From positions 1-28,527 of the forward strand of contig JBDHZV010000027.1 in NCBI GenBank assembly GCA_039812125.1: DNA of 28,527 nt, given 5' to 3'. Made by a program: the position numbers and the translations under genes. The notes under the pieces were generated by a model. That model did no database searches and was not told where the DNA came from. It was given only the letters and a program-made list of their open reading frames with translations. Below are positions 15,311 through 22,141 of the stretch, one piece after another (position 1 is the first letter of the stretch; every line of letters begins with the position of its first letter). The DNA is from Prado023 sp039812125. GTDB lineage: Bacteria; Actinomycetota; Actinomycetes; S36-B12; CAIYMF01.

Positions 15311-15366
15311 GACGGCCCGGCGGTGCGACGATCCGATGGGGCGACTGCCCCGCGACGGCCCGGCGG
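15311..15366 (+). repeat. 13-bp direct repeat upstream of the diguanylate cyclase gene
   Basis: GACGGCCCGGCGG occurs at 15311-15323 and 15354-15366, 43 bp apart (about four helical turns), in the 146-bp region before the diguanylate cyclase. It could be a pair of regulator sites; high GC makes chance repetition possible. Confidence 0.35.
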
Positions 15367-15393
15367 AACCCGCGCGCTGGCCGAGGAGGGGGT

Positions 15394-17127
15394 ATGACCG
15401 CGGCTCGCGCCTCCCAGGCACGCTCCGCGCTGCCCGCCCCACGCGAGTCCGGCACCACGTCCCCCGCCGACCCGGGCCTCCCGTCGCAGCCGCTGTCGGG
15501 GATCACCGAGGAGCAGCGGCACCGCATCCTCGTGGACAACTGTGTCGACGCCCTGTTCCACACCGTTGCCGGGGTGCTGGAGTACATCTCCCCGGCGATC
15601 CGGACGATGACGGGCTGGGCGCCGGAGGAGCTGGCCGGCCGGCCCACCACCCACCTGTGGCACCCCGACGACCTGGCCGCAGCGGTCGCGCTGCGCGACC
15701 GCGTGTACGCCGGCAGCACCGGTGAGGCCGTGCTGCGGCTGCGCCGCCGCGACGACTCGTTCATGTGGGTCGAGGTGCGGATGCGTCCCCTGCGCCAGCC
15801 GGACGGCCGGGTGGGGGGCGTCGGGTCGATCCGCGACGTGGACGACCGGATCGCCGTCCAGCAGGCCCTGGCCGAGGCGGAGGCCCACTACCGCACCCTC
15901 GCCGAGCTGACGACCGACGTGGTCCTGCGCTGGGGGCCCGACATGGTCACCTCCTGGGTGTCCCCCTCGGTCCGCGAGGTGCTCGGGTGGGCGCCGGAGG
16001 ACCTGGTGGGCCGGACACCGGACGACCTGGTCCACCCGGACGACCGGGCGACGGCGCGCCGGCTGCGCGAGCAGGTGCGGGCCGGGGACCCGATCCCGGA
16101 GCGCGCCGAGCTCCGGTTCGCCACTGGCGCGGGGCAGTGGCGATGGGGGTCGGCGACGGCGCGGACCATCCGGGACGGCACGCGCCTGGTCGGCGGCGTC
16201 ACGTGGATCCGCGACATCCATCGCGAGCACGAGGCCCGGGCGTCGCTGGCACGCAGCGAGGAGCGGTCCCGCCAGGCGCTGCACTCCGCTCCGGTGTGCA
16301 CCGCCGTCGTCGGGTTCGACCGTCGGTTCCTGCAGGTCAACCCAGCGCTGTGCCGGCTGCTCGGGCGTCCCGCCGCATGGCTGCTCGAGCACCAGGTGCC
16401 CGACGTGCTGGACGCGGACAGCAACGGAGCTGACCTGGAGCAGCGGCTGGCAGCGCTGGGCGGGGGCTCCGCACAGGCGGCCGGGGAGGTGGTCCTGATG
16501 GCCGCGGACGGCCGACGCATCGTCGCCGAGCACTCCGTCGCCGTGCTGCGCGACGACCACGGCAACCCGGTCTCCTTCGTCAGCCAGTTCGTCGACGTCA
16601 CCGAGGACCGACAGGACCGGGCCGAGCTGGAGTTCCTGGCCACGCACGACCCACTCACCGGCCTGGCCAACCGGCGGGCCCTGCTCGCCCAGCTGCGCGC
16701 CACCCTCGACGCCGCCCCGGCCGCCCCGCCGCCCCGGCTGGCCGTGCTGTTCTGCGACCTCGACGGGCTCAAGGACATCAACGACCGGCACGGCCACGCA
16801 GTCGGGGACGTGGTGCTGGTGCAGGTCGCCCACCGGATCAGCCGTGCCGTCGGACCGCGCGGCAGCGTCGCGCGCCTGGCCGGCGACGAGTTCGTGGTGC
16901 TCGTCCCCGGCTGCCAGGACCCCCCGGAGGCCGCCGCCCTGGCCCGACAGGTGCACCGGGATGTGGCCAGGCCGGTGCGCACCGCGGGTGGCGTGCTGGT
17001 GCCCACGGTCAGCATCGGGATCGCGCTGGCGTGCCCGGGCGAGGCGCCGGAGACGCTGCTGGCCCGTGCCGACGCGGACCTGTACTCCGCGAAGGGGACC
17101 CAGGCGAGCCCCGGGGAGGTGCCGTGA
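15394..17127 (+). CDS. Triple-PAS diguanylate cyclase
   Basis: A 577-residue soluble sensor, ATG 15394, with AGGAGG at 15384-15389. Three PAS domains in tandem: about residues 40-150 (HRILVDNCVDALF, YISPAIRTMTGWAPEEL, then the VEVRMRPLR PAC strand), 155-275 (WVSPSVREVLGWAPEDLVG) and 285-405 (LQVNPALCRLLGRP). Then comes a GGDEF domain (about 410-570) with HDPLTGLANRRAL, FCDLDGLKDINDRHGHAVGD and the active-site variant AGDEF near residue 495. Such domains make c-di-GMP from two GTP; AGDEF proteins can be active. The RxxD inhibitory site expected five residues before AGDEF is missing, so product inhibition by that route is unlikely. No EAL domain and no membrane segment. PAS ligands are unknown. 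Its stop overlaps the start of the ANTAR-GAF gene (GTGA), so both are made together. Confidence 0.92.
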   Translation: MTAARASQARSALPAPRESGTTSPADPGLPSQPLSGITEEQRHRILVDNCVDALFHTVAGVLEYISPAIRTMTGWAPEELAGRPTTHLWHPDDLAAAVALRDRVYAGSTGEAVLRLRRRDDSFMWVEVRMRPLRQPDGRVGGVGSIRDVDDRIAVQQALAEAEAHYRTLAELTTDVVLRWGPDMVTSWVSPSVREVLGWAPEDLVGRTPDDLVHPDDRATARRLREQVRAGDPIPERAELRFATGAGQWRWGSATARTIRDGTRLVGGVTWIRDIHREHEARASLARSEERSRQALHSAPVCTAVVGFDRRFLQVNPALCRLLGRPAAWLLEHQVPDVLDADSNGADLEQRLAALGGGSAQAAGEVVLMAADGRRIVAEHSVAVLRDDHGNPVSFVSQFVDVTEDRQDRAELEFLATHDPLTGLANRRALLAQLRATLDAAPAAPPPRLAVLFCDLDGLKDINDRHGHAVGDVVLVQVAHRISRAVGPRGSVARLAGDEFVVLVPGCQDPPEAAALARQVHRDVARPVRTAGGVLVPTVSIGIALACPGEAPETLLARADADLYSAKGTQASPGEVP

Positions 17128-18299
17128 CGCTGCCGGACCAGCCACCCGAGCTGCCCGAGCACGACCCCCTCGAGTCGACCGTGGCCGACCTGCGCCGCGA
17201 GATCGCCGTGCTACGGGTGTCGGCCCGGGTGCGGGCCGTCCTCGAGCAGGCCCGCGGCATGCTCGTGCAGCGCCACCGGATCAGCCCCGACGAGGCGCTG
17301 GTGCGGATGCGCCGGATCGCCCGGGAGCACCACCTCCCCCTGGTCGACGTCGCAGCGTCGATCGTCGGGGTCGCTCCCATGGCGGCTGCGGCGGGCAGCC
17401 TGCCCGAGGACGACGACCAGGCGGCCCCGTCCGAGGTGGCCACCCGTGAGTGGCTGTCCGCGCAGTCCCAGCCCGGGGGCCCGGGCACCCCCGGGGCGCT
17501 GGACCCCTCCGCAGCCTCGACCCGGGACGGCGACCACGTAGCCCAGGTGCTGGCCGAGCTGCTGGCCCGCCACGACGTCGCGGCAGTGGCGATCTACCGA
17601 CCGGTGCTGGACGGGTCGCTGCTCCTCGTCGGCCAGTCCGGCCTGCCCGAGGACATGGCGGGCACGTGGGCCACCATCCCCCCGACCACGCAGATCCCCC
17701 TGGTGCGGGTCCTGCAGGACGGCGCGCTGATGGCGTGGGGGTCCCGGGCAGCGATGCAGGAGGCGTTCCCCGCCACCGCCTCGGTGGCCACCCCGTTCCG
17801 GGCCACGGCCGCCGTGCCGTTCTTCGAGGACGCCGAGGTGTGCGGTGTCGTGGGGCTGATGTGGCGGGTCGACCGGGAGTTCCCGCCCGAGGTTCGCGAG
17901 GCCCTCTCAGCCACCGTCGACCGGATCAGCCCCCTGCTCCTGCGGGCCGGCACGGCAGCCCTCGGGCAGGACTGGCTGGAGCGGCTGCTCGCCCTGCACC
18001 TGGACCCCTGGGTGGTGCTGGCCGTGGACGAGCCAGACGAGGGTTTCGTCGTCGTCGACGCCGCACCCCAGCTGGCGGACGGCCCGCAGTGGCAGGGCCA
18101 GCCGGTCCGCGCGCTGTGGCCCTCCCTGTCCCGGGACGGCACGACGCAGGCCCTGCAGGGCCTGCTGCGGGAGGGCGGCGCATGGACCGCCACGGTGTCC
18201 GTGACGTCCGAGGCGCCGTGGGCCACGGTCGGCGCGCGGGTGCGCGCGGTGCGGATGGGCGAACGCGTGGCGCTGGTGTGGCGGCCCCGGGGCGGCTGA
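17124..18299 (+). CDS. ANTAR-GAF regulator, translationally coupled to the diguanylate cyclase
   Basis: A 391-residue protein from GTG 17124, overlapping the cyclase stop by 4 nt (GTGA), with GGGGAGG 5 nt upstream. Residues about 15-80 form a coiled coil running into an ANTAR domain: RVRAVLEQARGMLVQRH, then DEALVRMRRIAREHH and LVDVAASIV. ANTAR domains bind paired RNA hairpins and prevent transcription termination. After a flexible linker comes a GAF-like domain (about 130-280; VAQVLAELLARHDVAAVAIYRP, ATAAVPFFEDAEVCGVVGLMW), then a C-terminal segment of about 100 residues (VVLAVDEPDEGFVVVDAAPQL) that resembles a degenerate PAS. The usual actinobacterial order is GAF then ANTAR; here it is reversed. 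Likely cytoplasmic, with the GAF sensing a small ligand. Whether c-di-GMP is that ligand is speculation. Confidence 0.85.
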   Translation: MTLPDQPPELPEHDPLESTVADLRREIAVLRVSARVRAVLEQARGMLVQRHRISPDEALVRMRRIAREHHLPLVDVAASIVGVAPMAAAAGSLPEDDDQAAPSEVATREWLSAQSQPGGPGTPGALDPSAASTRDGDHVAQVLAELLARHDVAAVAIYRPVLDGSLLLVGQSGLPEDMAGTWATIPPTTQIPLVRVLQDGALMAWGSRAAMQEAFPATASVATPFRATAAVPFFEDAEVCGVVGLMWRVDREFPPEVREALSATVDRISPLLLRAGTAALGQDWLERLLALHLDPWVVLAVDEPDEGFVVVDAAPQLADGPQWQGQPVRALWPSLSRDGTTQALQGLLREGGAWTATVSVTSEAPWATVGARVRAVRMGERVALVWRPRGG

Positions 18300-18308
18300 C
18301 CCGTGCGC

Positions 18309-18324
18309 CCGGGCGGACGCCCGG
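18309..18324 (+). terminator. Terminator of the cyclase-ANTAR operon
   Basis: CCGGGC (18309-18314), loop GGAC, GCCCGG (18319-18324), within a longer GC-rich symmetric stretch to about 18336, 9 nt after the operon stop. Confidence 0.55.
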
Positions 18325-18356
18325 ACCCGGGGCGCGCCAGCGCTGATCGCGGCGTC

Positions 18357-18380
18357 GTCCCAAGTGGGGACATACGTCCC
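18357..18380. repeat. Three alternating inverted arms in a convergent intergenic region
   Basis: GTCCC (18357-18361), GGGAC (18367-18371) and GTCCC (18376-18380) alternate, so the middle arm can pair with either neighbour. It lies between two convergent genes that each have their own terminator, so its role is unexplained. A TANNNT (TAGCCT, 18405-18410) follows downstream on the plus strand. Confidence 0.4.
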
Positions 18381-18417
18381 GATGCGCTCATCCACGCGGG
18401 GGCCTAGCCTCGTAGGT

Positions 18418-18465
18418 GCGCAGCCCCACCCCCGTCGGCCCCTCAACGGCTGGGAGGGGCTGCGC
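18418..18465 (-). terminator. Terminator hairpin overlapping the 3' end of the araC-type gene
   Basis: Perfect 10-bp arms, GCGCAGCCCC (18418-18427) and GGGGCTGCGC (18456-18465). The stop codon of the minus-strand gene (18443-18445) lies in the loop, so the hairpin includes its last codons. Confidence 0.6.
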
Positions 18466-18874
18466 GCTGTTGGGCGAGGGCCTCGGGTCCGCGACCGCCC
18501 GCCCCGCTGCCCCGCCCGCGGCGGGCGGCCCGGGCCAGGGAGGAGCTCGGTGGCGTGCCGAAGGCCGCCCGGTAGTAGGCGGCGAACCGGCTGGCGCTGG
18601 CGAAGCGCCACTTGGCGGCGATCCCGGTGACCGTGACCCCCTGATCGGGTCGGGCCTCCTGGAGATCCCGGCGGGCCCGCTCCAGTCGCACCCGCCGCAG
18701 GTAGGCCGTGGGCGTGGTGTCCAGGTGGGTGCGGAAGGACAGCTGCACCGCCCGCGGCGTCACATGCGCGGCCTCGGCGATCTGCTGGATGCCGATGTCC
18801 TCGTCGGCATGCGACTCGATGAAGTCGCGGCACCTGGCCAAGGTGCCCGTGCCCTCGCTGTGCTCGTCGCTCAT
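18443..18874 (-). CDS. AraC-type regulator, DNA-binding domain only
   Basis: A 143-residue protein from ATG 18874 (MSDEHSEGTGTLARCRDFIESHADEDI), with GGGGAGG 7 nt upstream. It consists almost entirely of the double helix-turn-helix AraC/XylS domain: first HTH around IQQIAEAAHVTPRAVQLSFRTHLDTTPTAYLRR (about 29-61) and second HTH around VTVTGIAAKWRFASASRFAAYYRAAFGTPPSS (about 79-110), the latter with the family signature. There is no N-terminal sensing or dimerisation domain, and the C terminus is a low-complexity Arg/Gly/Ala tail. Such minimal AraC proteins (MarA/SoxS-like in layout) bind DNA as monomers and are often controlled by abundance. It lies downstream of the small His-rich gene on the same strand, separated by a hairpin. 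Confidence 0.9.
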   Translation of the reverse strand: MSDEHSEGTGTLARCRDFIESHADEDIGIQQIAEAAHVTPRAVQLSFRTHLDTTPTAYLRRVRLERARRDLQEARPDQGVTVTGIAAKWRFASASRFAAYYRAAFGTPPSSSLARAARRGRGSGAGGRGPEALAQQRAAPPSR

Positions 18875-18888
18875 CCGAGACCTCCCCT

Positions 18889-18925
18889 GCCCGTGCCCGT
18901 CCCTGAACCCCCACGCGGCACGGGC
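18889..18925 (-). promoter_or_regulatory. Hairpin between the His-rich gene and the araC-type gene
   Basis: GCCCGTGCC (18889-18897) and GGCACGGGC (18917-18925) form a perfect 9-bp stem with a 19-nt loop inside the 74-nt gap, close before the ribosome binding site of the araC-type gene. It could terminate the upstream message in part or act as a leader structure. Confidence 0.5.
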
Positions 18926-18948
18926 GGCCTCGCCCTGCCGGCCGGTCC

Positions 18949-19224
18949 TCACCGCGCCTCGGTGCCGGTTCCCGGCCCCTCGACCTGCACCCCGTAGCCG
19001 CCGGACTCGGCGTCGAACTCGTCCACCGGGCCCTCGGCCTCGTGCCAGCCGGGCGCCTCCGGCATCCCCTCGGTGGTGGCCGCGAGCTCCGTGGTGTCCC
19101 GAGCGGGACCTGCGCCGGCCGGCCTGCCCTCGTGGTGCTGCCCGCCCCCGTGGTGCTGCCCGCCCCCGTGGTGCTCGTCGACCGGGTCAGCTCCGCTCGC
19201 CGCGGGCGCGCTGTGCGCTGCCAT
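18949..19224 (-). CDS. Small His-rich acidic protein with tandem repeat
   Basis: A 91-residue protein from ATG 19224 with GGAGG 7 nt upstream, which supports it as a real gene. I do not recognise a family. Composition is low-complexity: an Ala/Ser/Pro start, a tandem HHGGGQ repeat (EHHGGGQHHGGGQHHEG, about residues 17-33), then an acidic Glu/Asp/Gly-rich half containing TTEGMPEAPGWHEAEGPVDEFDAESGGYG. No signal peptide or membrane segment is seen. The spaced His pairs could bind Ni, Zn or Cu; that is inference. The HHGGGQ units are encoded by perfect 18-bp repeats, so copy number may vary between strains. It precedes the minimal AraC regulator on the same strand. Confidence 0.7.
   Translation of the reverse strand: MAAHSAPAASGADPVDEHHGGGQHHGGGQHHEGRPAGAGPARDTTELAATTEGMPEAPGWHEAEGPVDEFDAESGGYGVQVEGPGTGTEAR
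19138..19173 (-). repeat. Two perfect 18-bp tandem repeats encoding HHGGGQ
   Basis: Units at 19138-19155 and 19156-19173 are identical (on the plus strand each reads CTGCCCGCCCCCGTGGTG) and are followed by a partial third copy. Being a multiple of 3, unit loss or gain keeps the frame. Confidence 0.85.
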
Positions 19225-19371
19225 GGCGCCCCTCCTTCGCTTCCTGGGTGGCGTCGACTACCCGGCGGCCGGCACTCCACACCTGACCCGGCCCACGAGT
19301 TCCCCGCCGGCAGCGGTGGGGCGTCGCCGGCGGTTTCGGCCTCCCCCCAACGGGGTACAGCAGACCTTGAT

Positions 19372-19420
19372 CACCCGTCACCGGGTGCCAACCGACGCAG
19401 TGAGCGGGCCCACGGCCCGC
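19372..19420 (+). promoter_or_regulatory. Structured leader before the secreted SH3b/VldE-like gene
   Basis: Two perfect hairpins stand in tandem: CACCCG-TCAC-CGGGTG (19372-19387) and GCGGGCC-CAC-GGCCCGC (19404-19420). The second ends 9 nt before the AGGAGGT ribosome binding site. Actinomycete wall-hydrolase genes are often preceded by c-di-AMP (ydaO) riboswitches, but I do not find that consensus here. The region 19225-19371 shows no gene and no promoter I can name. Confidence 0.4.
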
Positions 19421-19443
19421 CCCACCCGACAGGAGGTCACCTC

Positions 19444-20307
19444 ATGGAGACCGCCCCCACGCCCGCGCATCCGCCCCGAACCACGACCCGCGTGGTCCGC
19501 ACCGGCACCGCGCTCACGCTGGTCGCCGCCGCCACCGCCGCGGGTCTGCTCACCTCCTCACCGGCCGCCGAGCTGGCCGCCCCGGCCGCCGCGACCGGCG
19601 AGGTCCGTGCCACCGGCACCGACCCCCACGACCTCACCGCCCGCAACGGCTCGGCCGAGCGCTCCTCGCGCAGCGCCAGCCGCGCGGCGACGAAGAAGAA
19701 GGCCGCGAAGCAGCCGCCCACGGCCGTGGCCACCCGCTACACCACCGTGGCCCTGAAGGTCCGCACCTCTCCCGCGCTGGACTCCGACGTCGTGCGCGTG
19801 CTGCCCGCCCGGGCCAAGGTCCGGATCACCCGTACCGACAAGGGCCAGTGGCAGCAGATCGTCTTCGACGGCAAGGCCCGATGGGTCCGCGAGGACTTCC
19901 TGGCCAAGAAGCGACCCGCCGCGCAGCCGGAGGAGCCCGCCGGGCTGTCCCGCGCCGCGTGCGCCACCGGGTCCGGCGTCGAGGCACCCCTGGTCGGCAA
20001 CGCGGTCGACGTCCACCGGGCAGTGTGCGCCCGGTTCCCCCAGATCTCGACCTACGGCGGGTACCGGGCGGGCGGCGGGTACCACTCCCGCGGCCAGGCC
20101 CTGGACATCATGGTGTCCGGGTCGCGCGGCCTCGAGGTGGCCCGCTTCCTGCAGGCCCACGCCAAGGAGCTGGGCGTCATGGAGCTGATCTACCAGCAGC
20201 GGATCTGGACGGTGCAGCGGGCCAGCGAGGGCTGGCGCCACATGTCCGACCGTGGCTCGGCAACTGCCAACCACTACGACCACGTGCACGTCACGGTCTA
20301 CCGCTGA
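19444..20307 (+). CDS. Secreted SH3b / VldE (ARB_07466-like) domain protein
   Basis: A 287-residue exported protein, ATG 19444, with AGGAGGT at 19430-19436. A signal sequence with hydrophobic core GTALTLVAAATAAGLLTSS is followed by an Ala-rich, then Arg/Lys-rich linker (RAATKKKAAKQ). A bacterial SH3 domain (about residues 100-155) has LKVRTSPALDSDVVRVLPARAKVRITRTDKGQWQQIVFDGKARWV, suited to binding peptidoglycan. The C-terminal domain (about 170-287) has ISTYGGYRAGGGYHSRGQALDIMV and NHYDHVHVTVYR, the pattern of the VldE/ARB_07466-like domain related in layout to D,D-carboxypeptidase/extensin-like folds (H, D and HxH residues). It probably acts at the cell wall; enzymatic activity is not proven. 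It converges on the subtilase gene. Confidence 0.85.
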   Translation: METAPTPAHPPRTTTRVVRTGTALTLVAAATAAGLLTSSPAAELAAPAAATGEVRATGTDPHDLTARNGSAERSSRSASRAATKKKAAKQPPTAVATRYTTVALKVRTSPALDSDVVRVLPARAKVRITRTDKGQWQQIVFDGKARWVREDFLAKKRPAAQPEEPAGLSRAACATGSGVEAPLVGNAVDVHRAVCARFPQISTYGGYRAGGGYHSRGQALDIMVSGSRGLEVARFLQAHAKELGVMELIYQQRIWTVQRASEGWRHMSDRGSATANHYDHVHVTVYR

Positions 20308-20335
20308 CCGGCGGCACGCGGCCAGCCGGGCTCAG
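20304..20335. terminator. Bidirectional terminator spanning both stop codons
   Basis: CTGA-CCGGC (20304-20312) pairs with GCCGG-TCAG (20325-20329, 20332-20335) with a 2-nt bulge. Both convergent stop codons lie in the outer stem, in a gap of only 24 bp. Confidence 0.5.
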
Positions 20336-21918
20336 CGCCGCAGCGTGACCGACGCGGAGGTGGCCGACCGATAGCCGTGCTTGGCCGCGACCACCACGCG
20401 GTAGGTCCCCGCGGGCAGGGCCAGCGTCCGGGTCTCCCGCGAACCCTGGGTGCGCACCTGCCGCACCTGCTTCCAGGAGCCGTTCGCGGCGCGGCGCTGC
20501 ACCTGGACGACCCAGTAGCCGGAGCCCCTGTTGGGGTTGACGTTGACGAACAGCCGCCGCTTGCTGCGCACCGGCTTGACCTGCACGGACGCCGCGGGCG
20601 ACCGCAGCCCGTACGGCAGCCGGGCGGCGGCCTGGACAGCGGCGTCGACCTGCAGCAGTCCGGCGCCGAACACCTTGTCACGGCCGTCGCGGGCGCGGTC
20701 GTCGCGCGCGGTCGCCGTGAGGATGGCCTCGATGCGCGCTGGGGTGAGCCTGGGATTGGCCGCCTTCATCAGGGCGGCGGCCGCCGACACGAACGGTGCG
20801 GCCGCCGACGTCCCCTCCCCGGCCAGGTACCCGCCGCCCGGGACCGTCGACACGATCGACTCCCCGGGGGCGACCAGGTCCACGTACGAGCCGGTCTCCG
20901 CGAACGCCGACGAGCGCCCCGACGGGTCGATGGCGGACACGCCGATGACCTTGGGCAGGGCTGCCGGGTACACCACGGGGTTGCCGACCTGGTACAGGTT
21001 GCCGGCCGCGGCAACGACCGTGACGCCGCGGCTGGTCGCGTAGGTCACGGCGCTGGCGATCACCCTGCTGCGGGAGACCCCGCCCAGGGACAGGTTCACC
21101 ACACTCGCCCCGGACCGCACCGCCGAGAGGATCCCGGCCGCGATCGTCGCGGCGTCACCGGCCCCGGTCGCGTCGAGGACCCGGACCGGTCGGATCCGCG
21201 CCTGGTTGGCGATCCCGGCGACTCCGACCCCGTCCAGCGATGCCGCCACGATGCCCGCGACGTGGGTGCCGTGGCCGTACGGGTCCCCGGTCAGCCGGTC
21301 GTTGAGCATGTTCACCTGCGGGAGCACCCGCCCGGCGAGGTCGCGGTGCGAGGCGTCGACGCCGGAGTCGACGACGGCGACGGTGACCCCCGAGCCGCGC
21401 GTGAACGCCCACGCCCGCTCGGCACCGACTGCGGCCATCCCCCACTGCGAGGCACCGAGGGGCTCCGCCGCCAGCAGCCCGGCCGAGGCCTGCATACCCG
21501 GGATCCGGGTGAGGTCGATGCCGCGGGAGGACTTGCCCCCCGCCGTCGGGGCGACGCCGCCGACCCGGTAGGTGGCGTTGGGCTCGGCGGTGACCCCCTC
21601 GGCCGAGAGCCCGCGCACCAGCGCCTCGGCCTCGGCCTGGGTCCGGGCGCGCAGCTTCACGACCTCCGGCCCGCCGGAGGTGGGGACCGCGACCACGACC
21701 TCACGCGCGGCGGACCCCAGGTCGGTGTCGGTGTCGGTGACGTCGGTGGCGGGAACGGGCAGCTCGACGCCACCCAGGTCAGGCTCGGCGACGACGGGAT
21801 CGGCTGCGGCGGCGGGCACCACGCACGCACCCGCGGCCAGCGCGGCGGCAGCCAGCAGCGACCCGATGGTCCTCCCCGCACGGCCCTGCGGCCGGTCCCC
21901 GCTGCTGTCCCTGTGCAC
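20332..21918 (-). CDS. Secreted subtilisin-like serine protease (S8 family)
   Basis: A 528-residue exported protease. From GTG 21918 the N terminus is MHRDSSGDRPQGRAGRTIG, then a hydrophobic segment (SLLAAAALAAGACVVPAAAADP) with cleavage near AAA-DP. A propeptide (about 60-130; EVVVAVPTSGGPEVVKLRARTQAEAEALVRGL) resembles an inhibitor I9-type fold. The S8 catalytic triad is complete: Asp184 in VAVVDSGVD, His216 in GHGTHVAGIVA and Ser371 in GEGTSAAAPFVSA; the oxyanion Asn is in VVAAAGNLYQ. After the catalytic domain comes a C-terminal beta-rich domain of about 110 residues (VNVNPNRGSGYWVVQVQRRAANGSW) that probably binds a partner or the wall. Other in-frame starts are GTG 21924, GTG 21933 and ATG 21966; 21918 is preferred because CGGGAG lies 5 nt upstream and the signal peptide stays short. 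Confidence 0.9.
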   Translation of the reverse strand: MHRDSSGDRPQGRAGRTIGSLLAAAALAAGACVVPAAAADPVVAEPDLGGVELPVPATDVTDTDTDLGSAAREVVVAVPTSGGPEVVKLRARTQAEAEALVRGLSAEGVTAEPNATYRVGGVAPTAGGKSSRGIDLTRIPGMQASAGLLAAEPLGASQWGMAAVGAERAWAFTRGSGVTVAVVDSGVDASHRDLAGRVLPQVNMLNDRLTGDPYGHGTHVAGIVAASLDGVGVAGIANQARIRPVRVLDATGAGDAATIAAGILSAVRSGASVVNLSLGGVSRSRVIASAVTYATSRGVTVVAAAGNLYQVGNPVVYPAALPKVIGVSAIDPSGRSSAFAETGSYVDLVAPGESIVSTVPGGGYLAGEGTSAAAPFVSAAAALMKAANPRLTPARIEAILTATARDDRARDGRDKVFGAGLLQVDAAVQAAARLPYGLRSPAASVQVKPVRSKRRLFVNVNPNRGSGYWVVQVQRRAANGSWKQVRQVRTQGSRETRTLALPAGTYRVVVAAKHGYRSATSASVTLRR

Positions 21919-22141
21919 GGACACTCCCGTCACCTCGCCCGACGAGCAGGTGTCGAGCCGACACATGGTACCTGCCACCCTCGGGCCAAGGGCACCCCCG
22001 ACCGGGTGAGTGCCCTCGTGGCCCGTTCGCGCACCGTGGCCGCCGTACCGGGCCTCGCGGGGCCGCAACGGCCACCACCTCGGCAACGGCCGGGCGCGTG
22101 ACCCTCGCCCGCGTGATGATGTCACCGGATGGAGGTGGGGC
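21919..22141. promoter_or_regulatory. Divergent promoter region with a GTGTCG palindrome
   Basis: The gap between the protease and FAD-enzyme genes holds a perfect GTGTCG-AGC-CGACAC inverted repeat (21950-21964), an overlapping CACCT...AGGTG pair (21931-21952), and a second symmetric element, AGGGCAC (21989-21995) with GTGCCCT (22010-22016). These could be operators or leader hairpins. No clear -35/-10 pair was identified on either strand. Confidence 0.4.

Noticed and set aside
19340..19440. Possible c-di-AMP (ydaO) riboswitch before the SH3b/VldE-type gene
   Set aside because: The gene type fits and there are tandem hairpins, but the conserved GGGGUGAAUC-like and CUAACCUCGUAAGC-like blocks are not present.
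20377..22101. 574-codon plus-strand open frame opposite the subtilase gene
   Set aside because: Low-complexity Gly/Arg/Asp/Val translation with no domain; the minus strand has a complete S8 catalytic triad.
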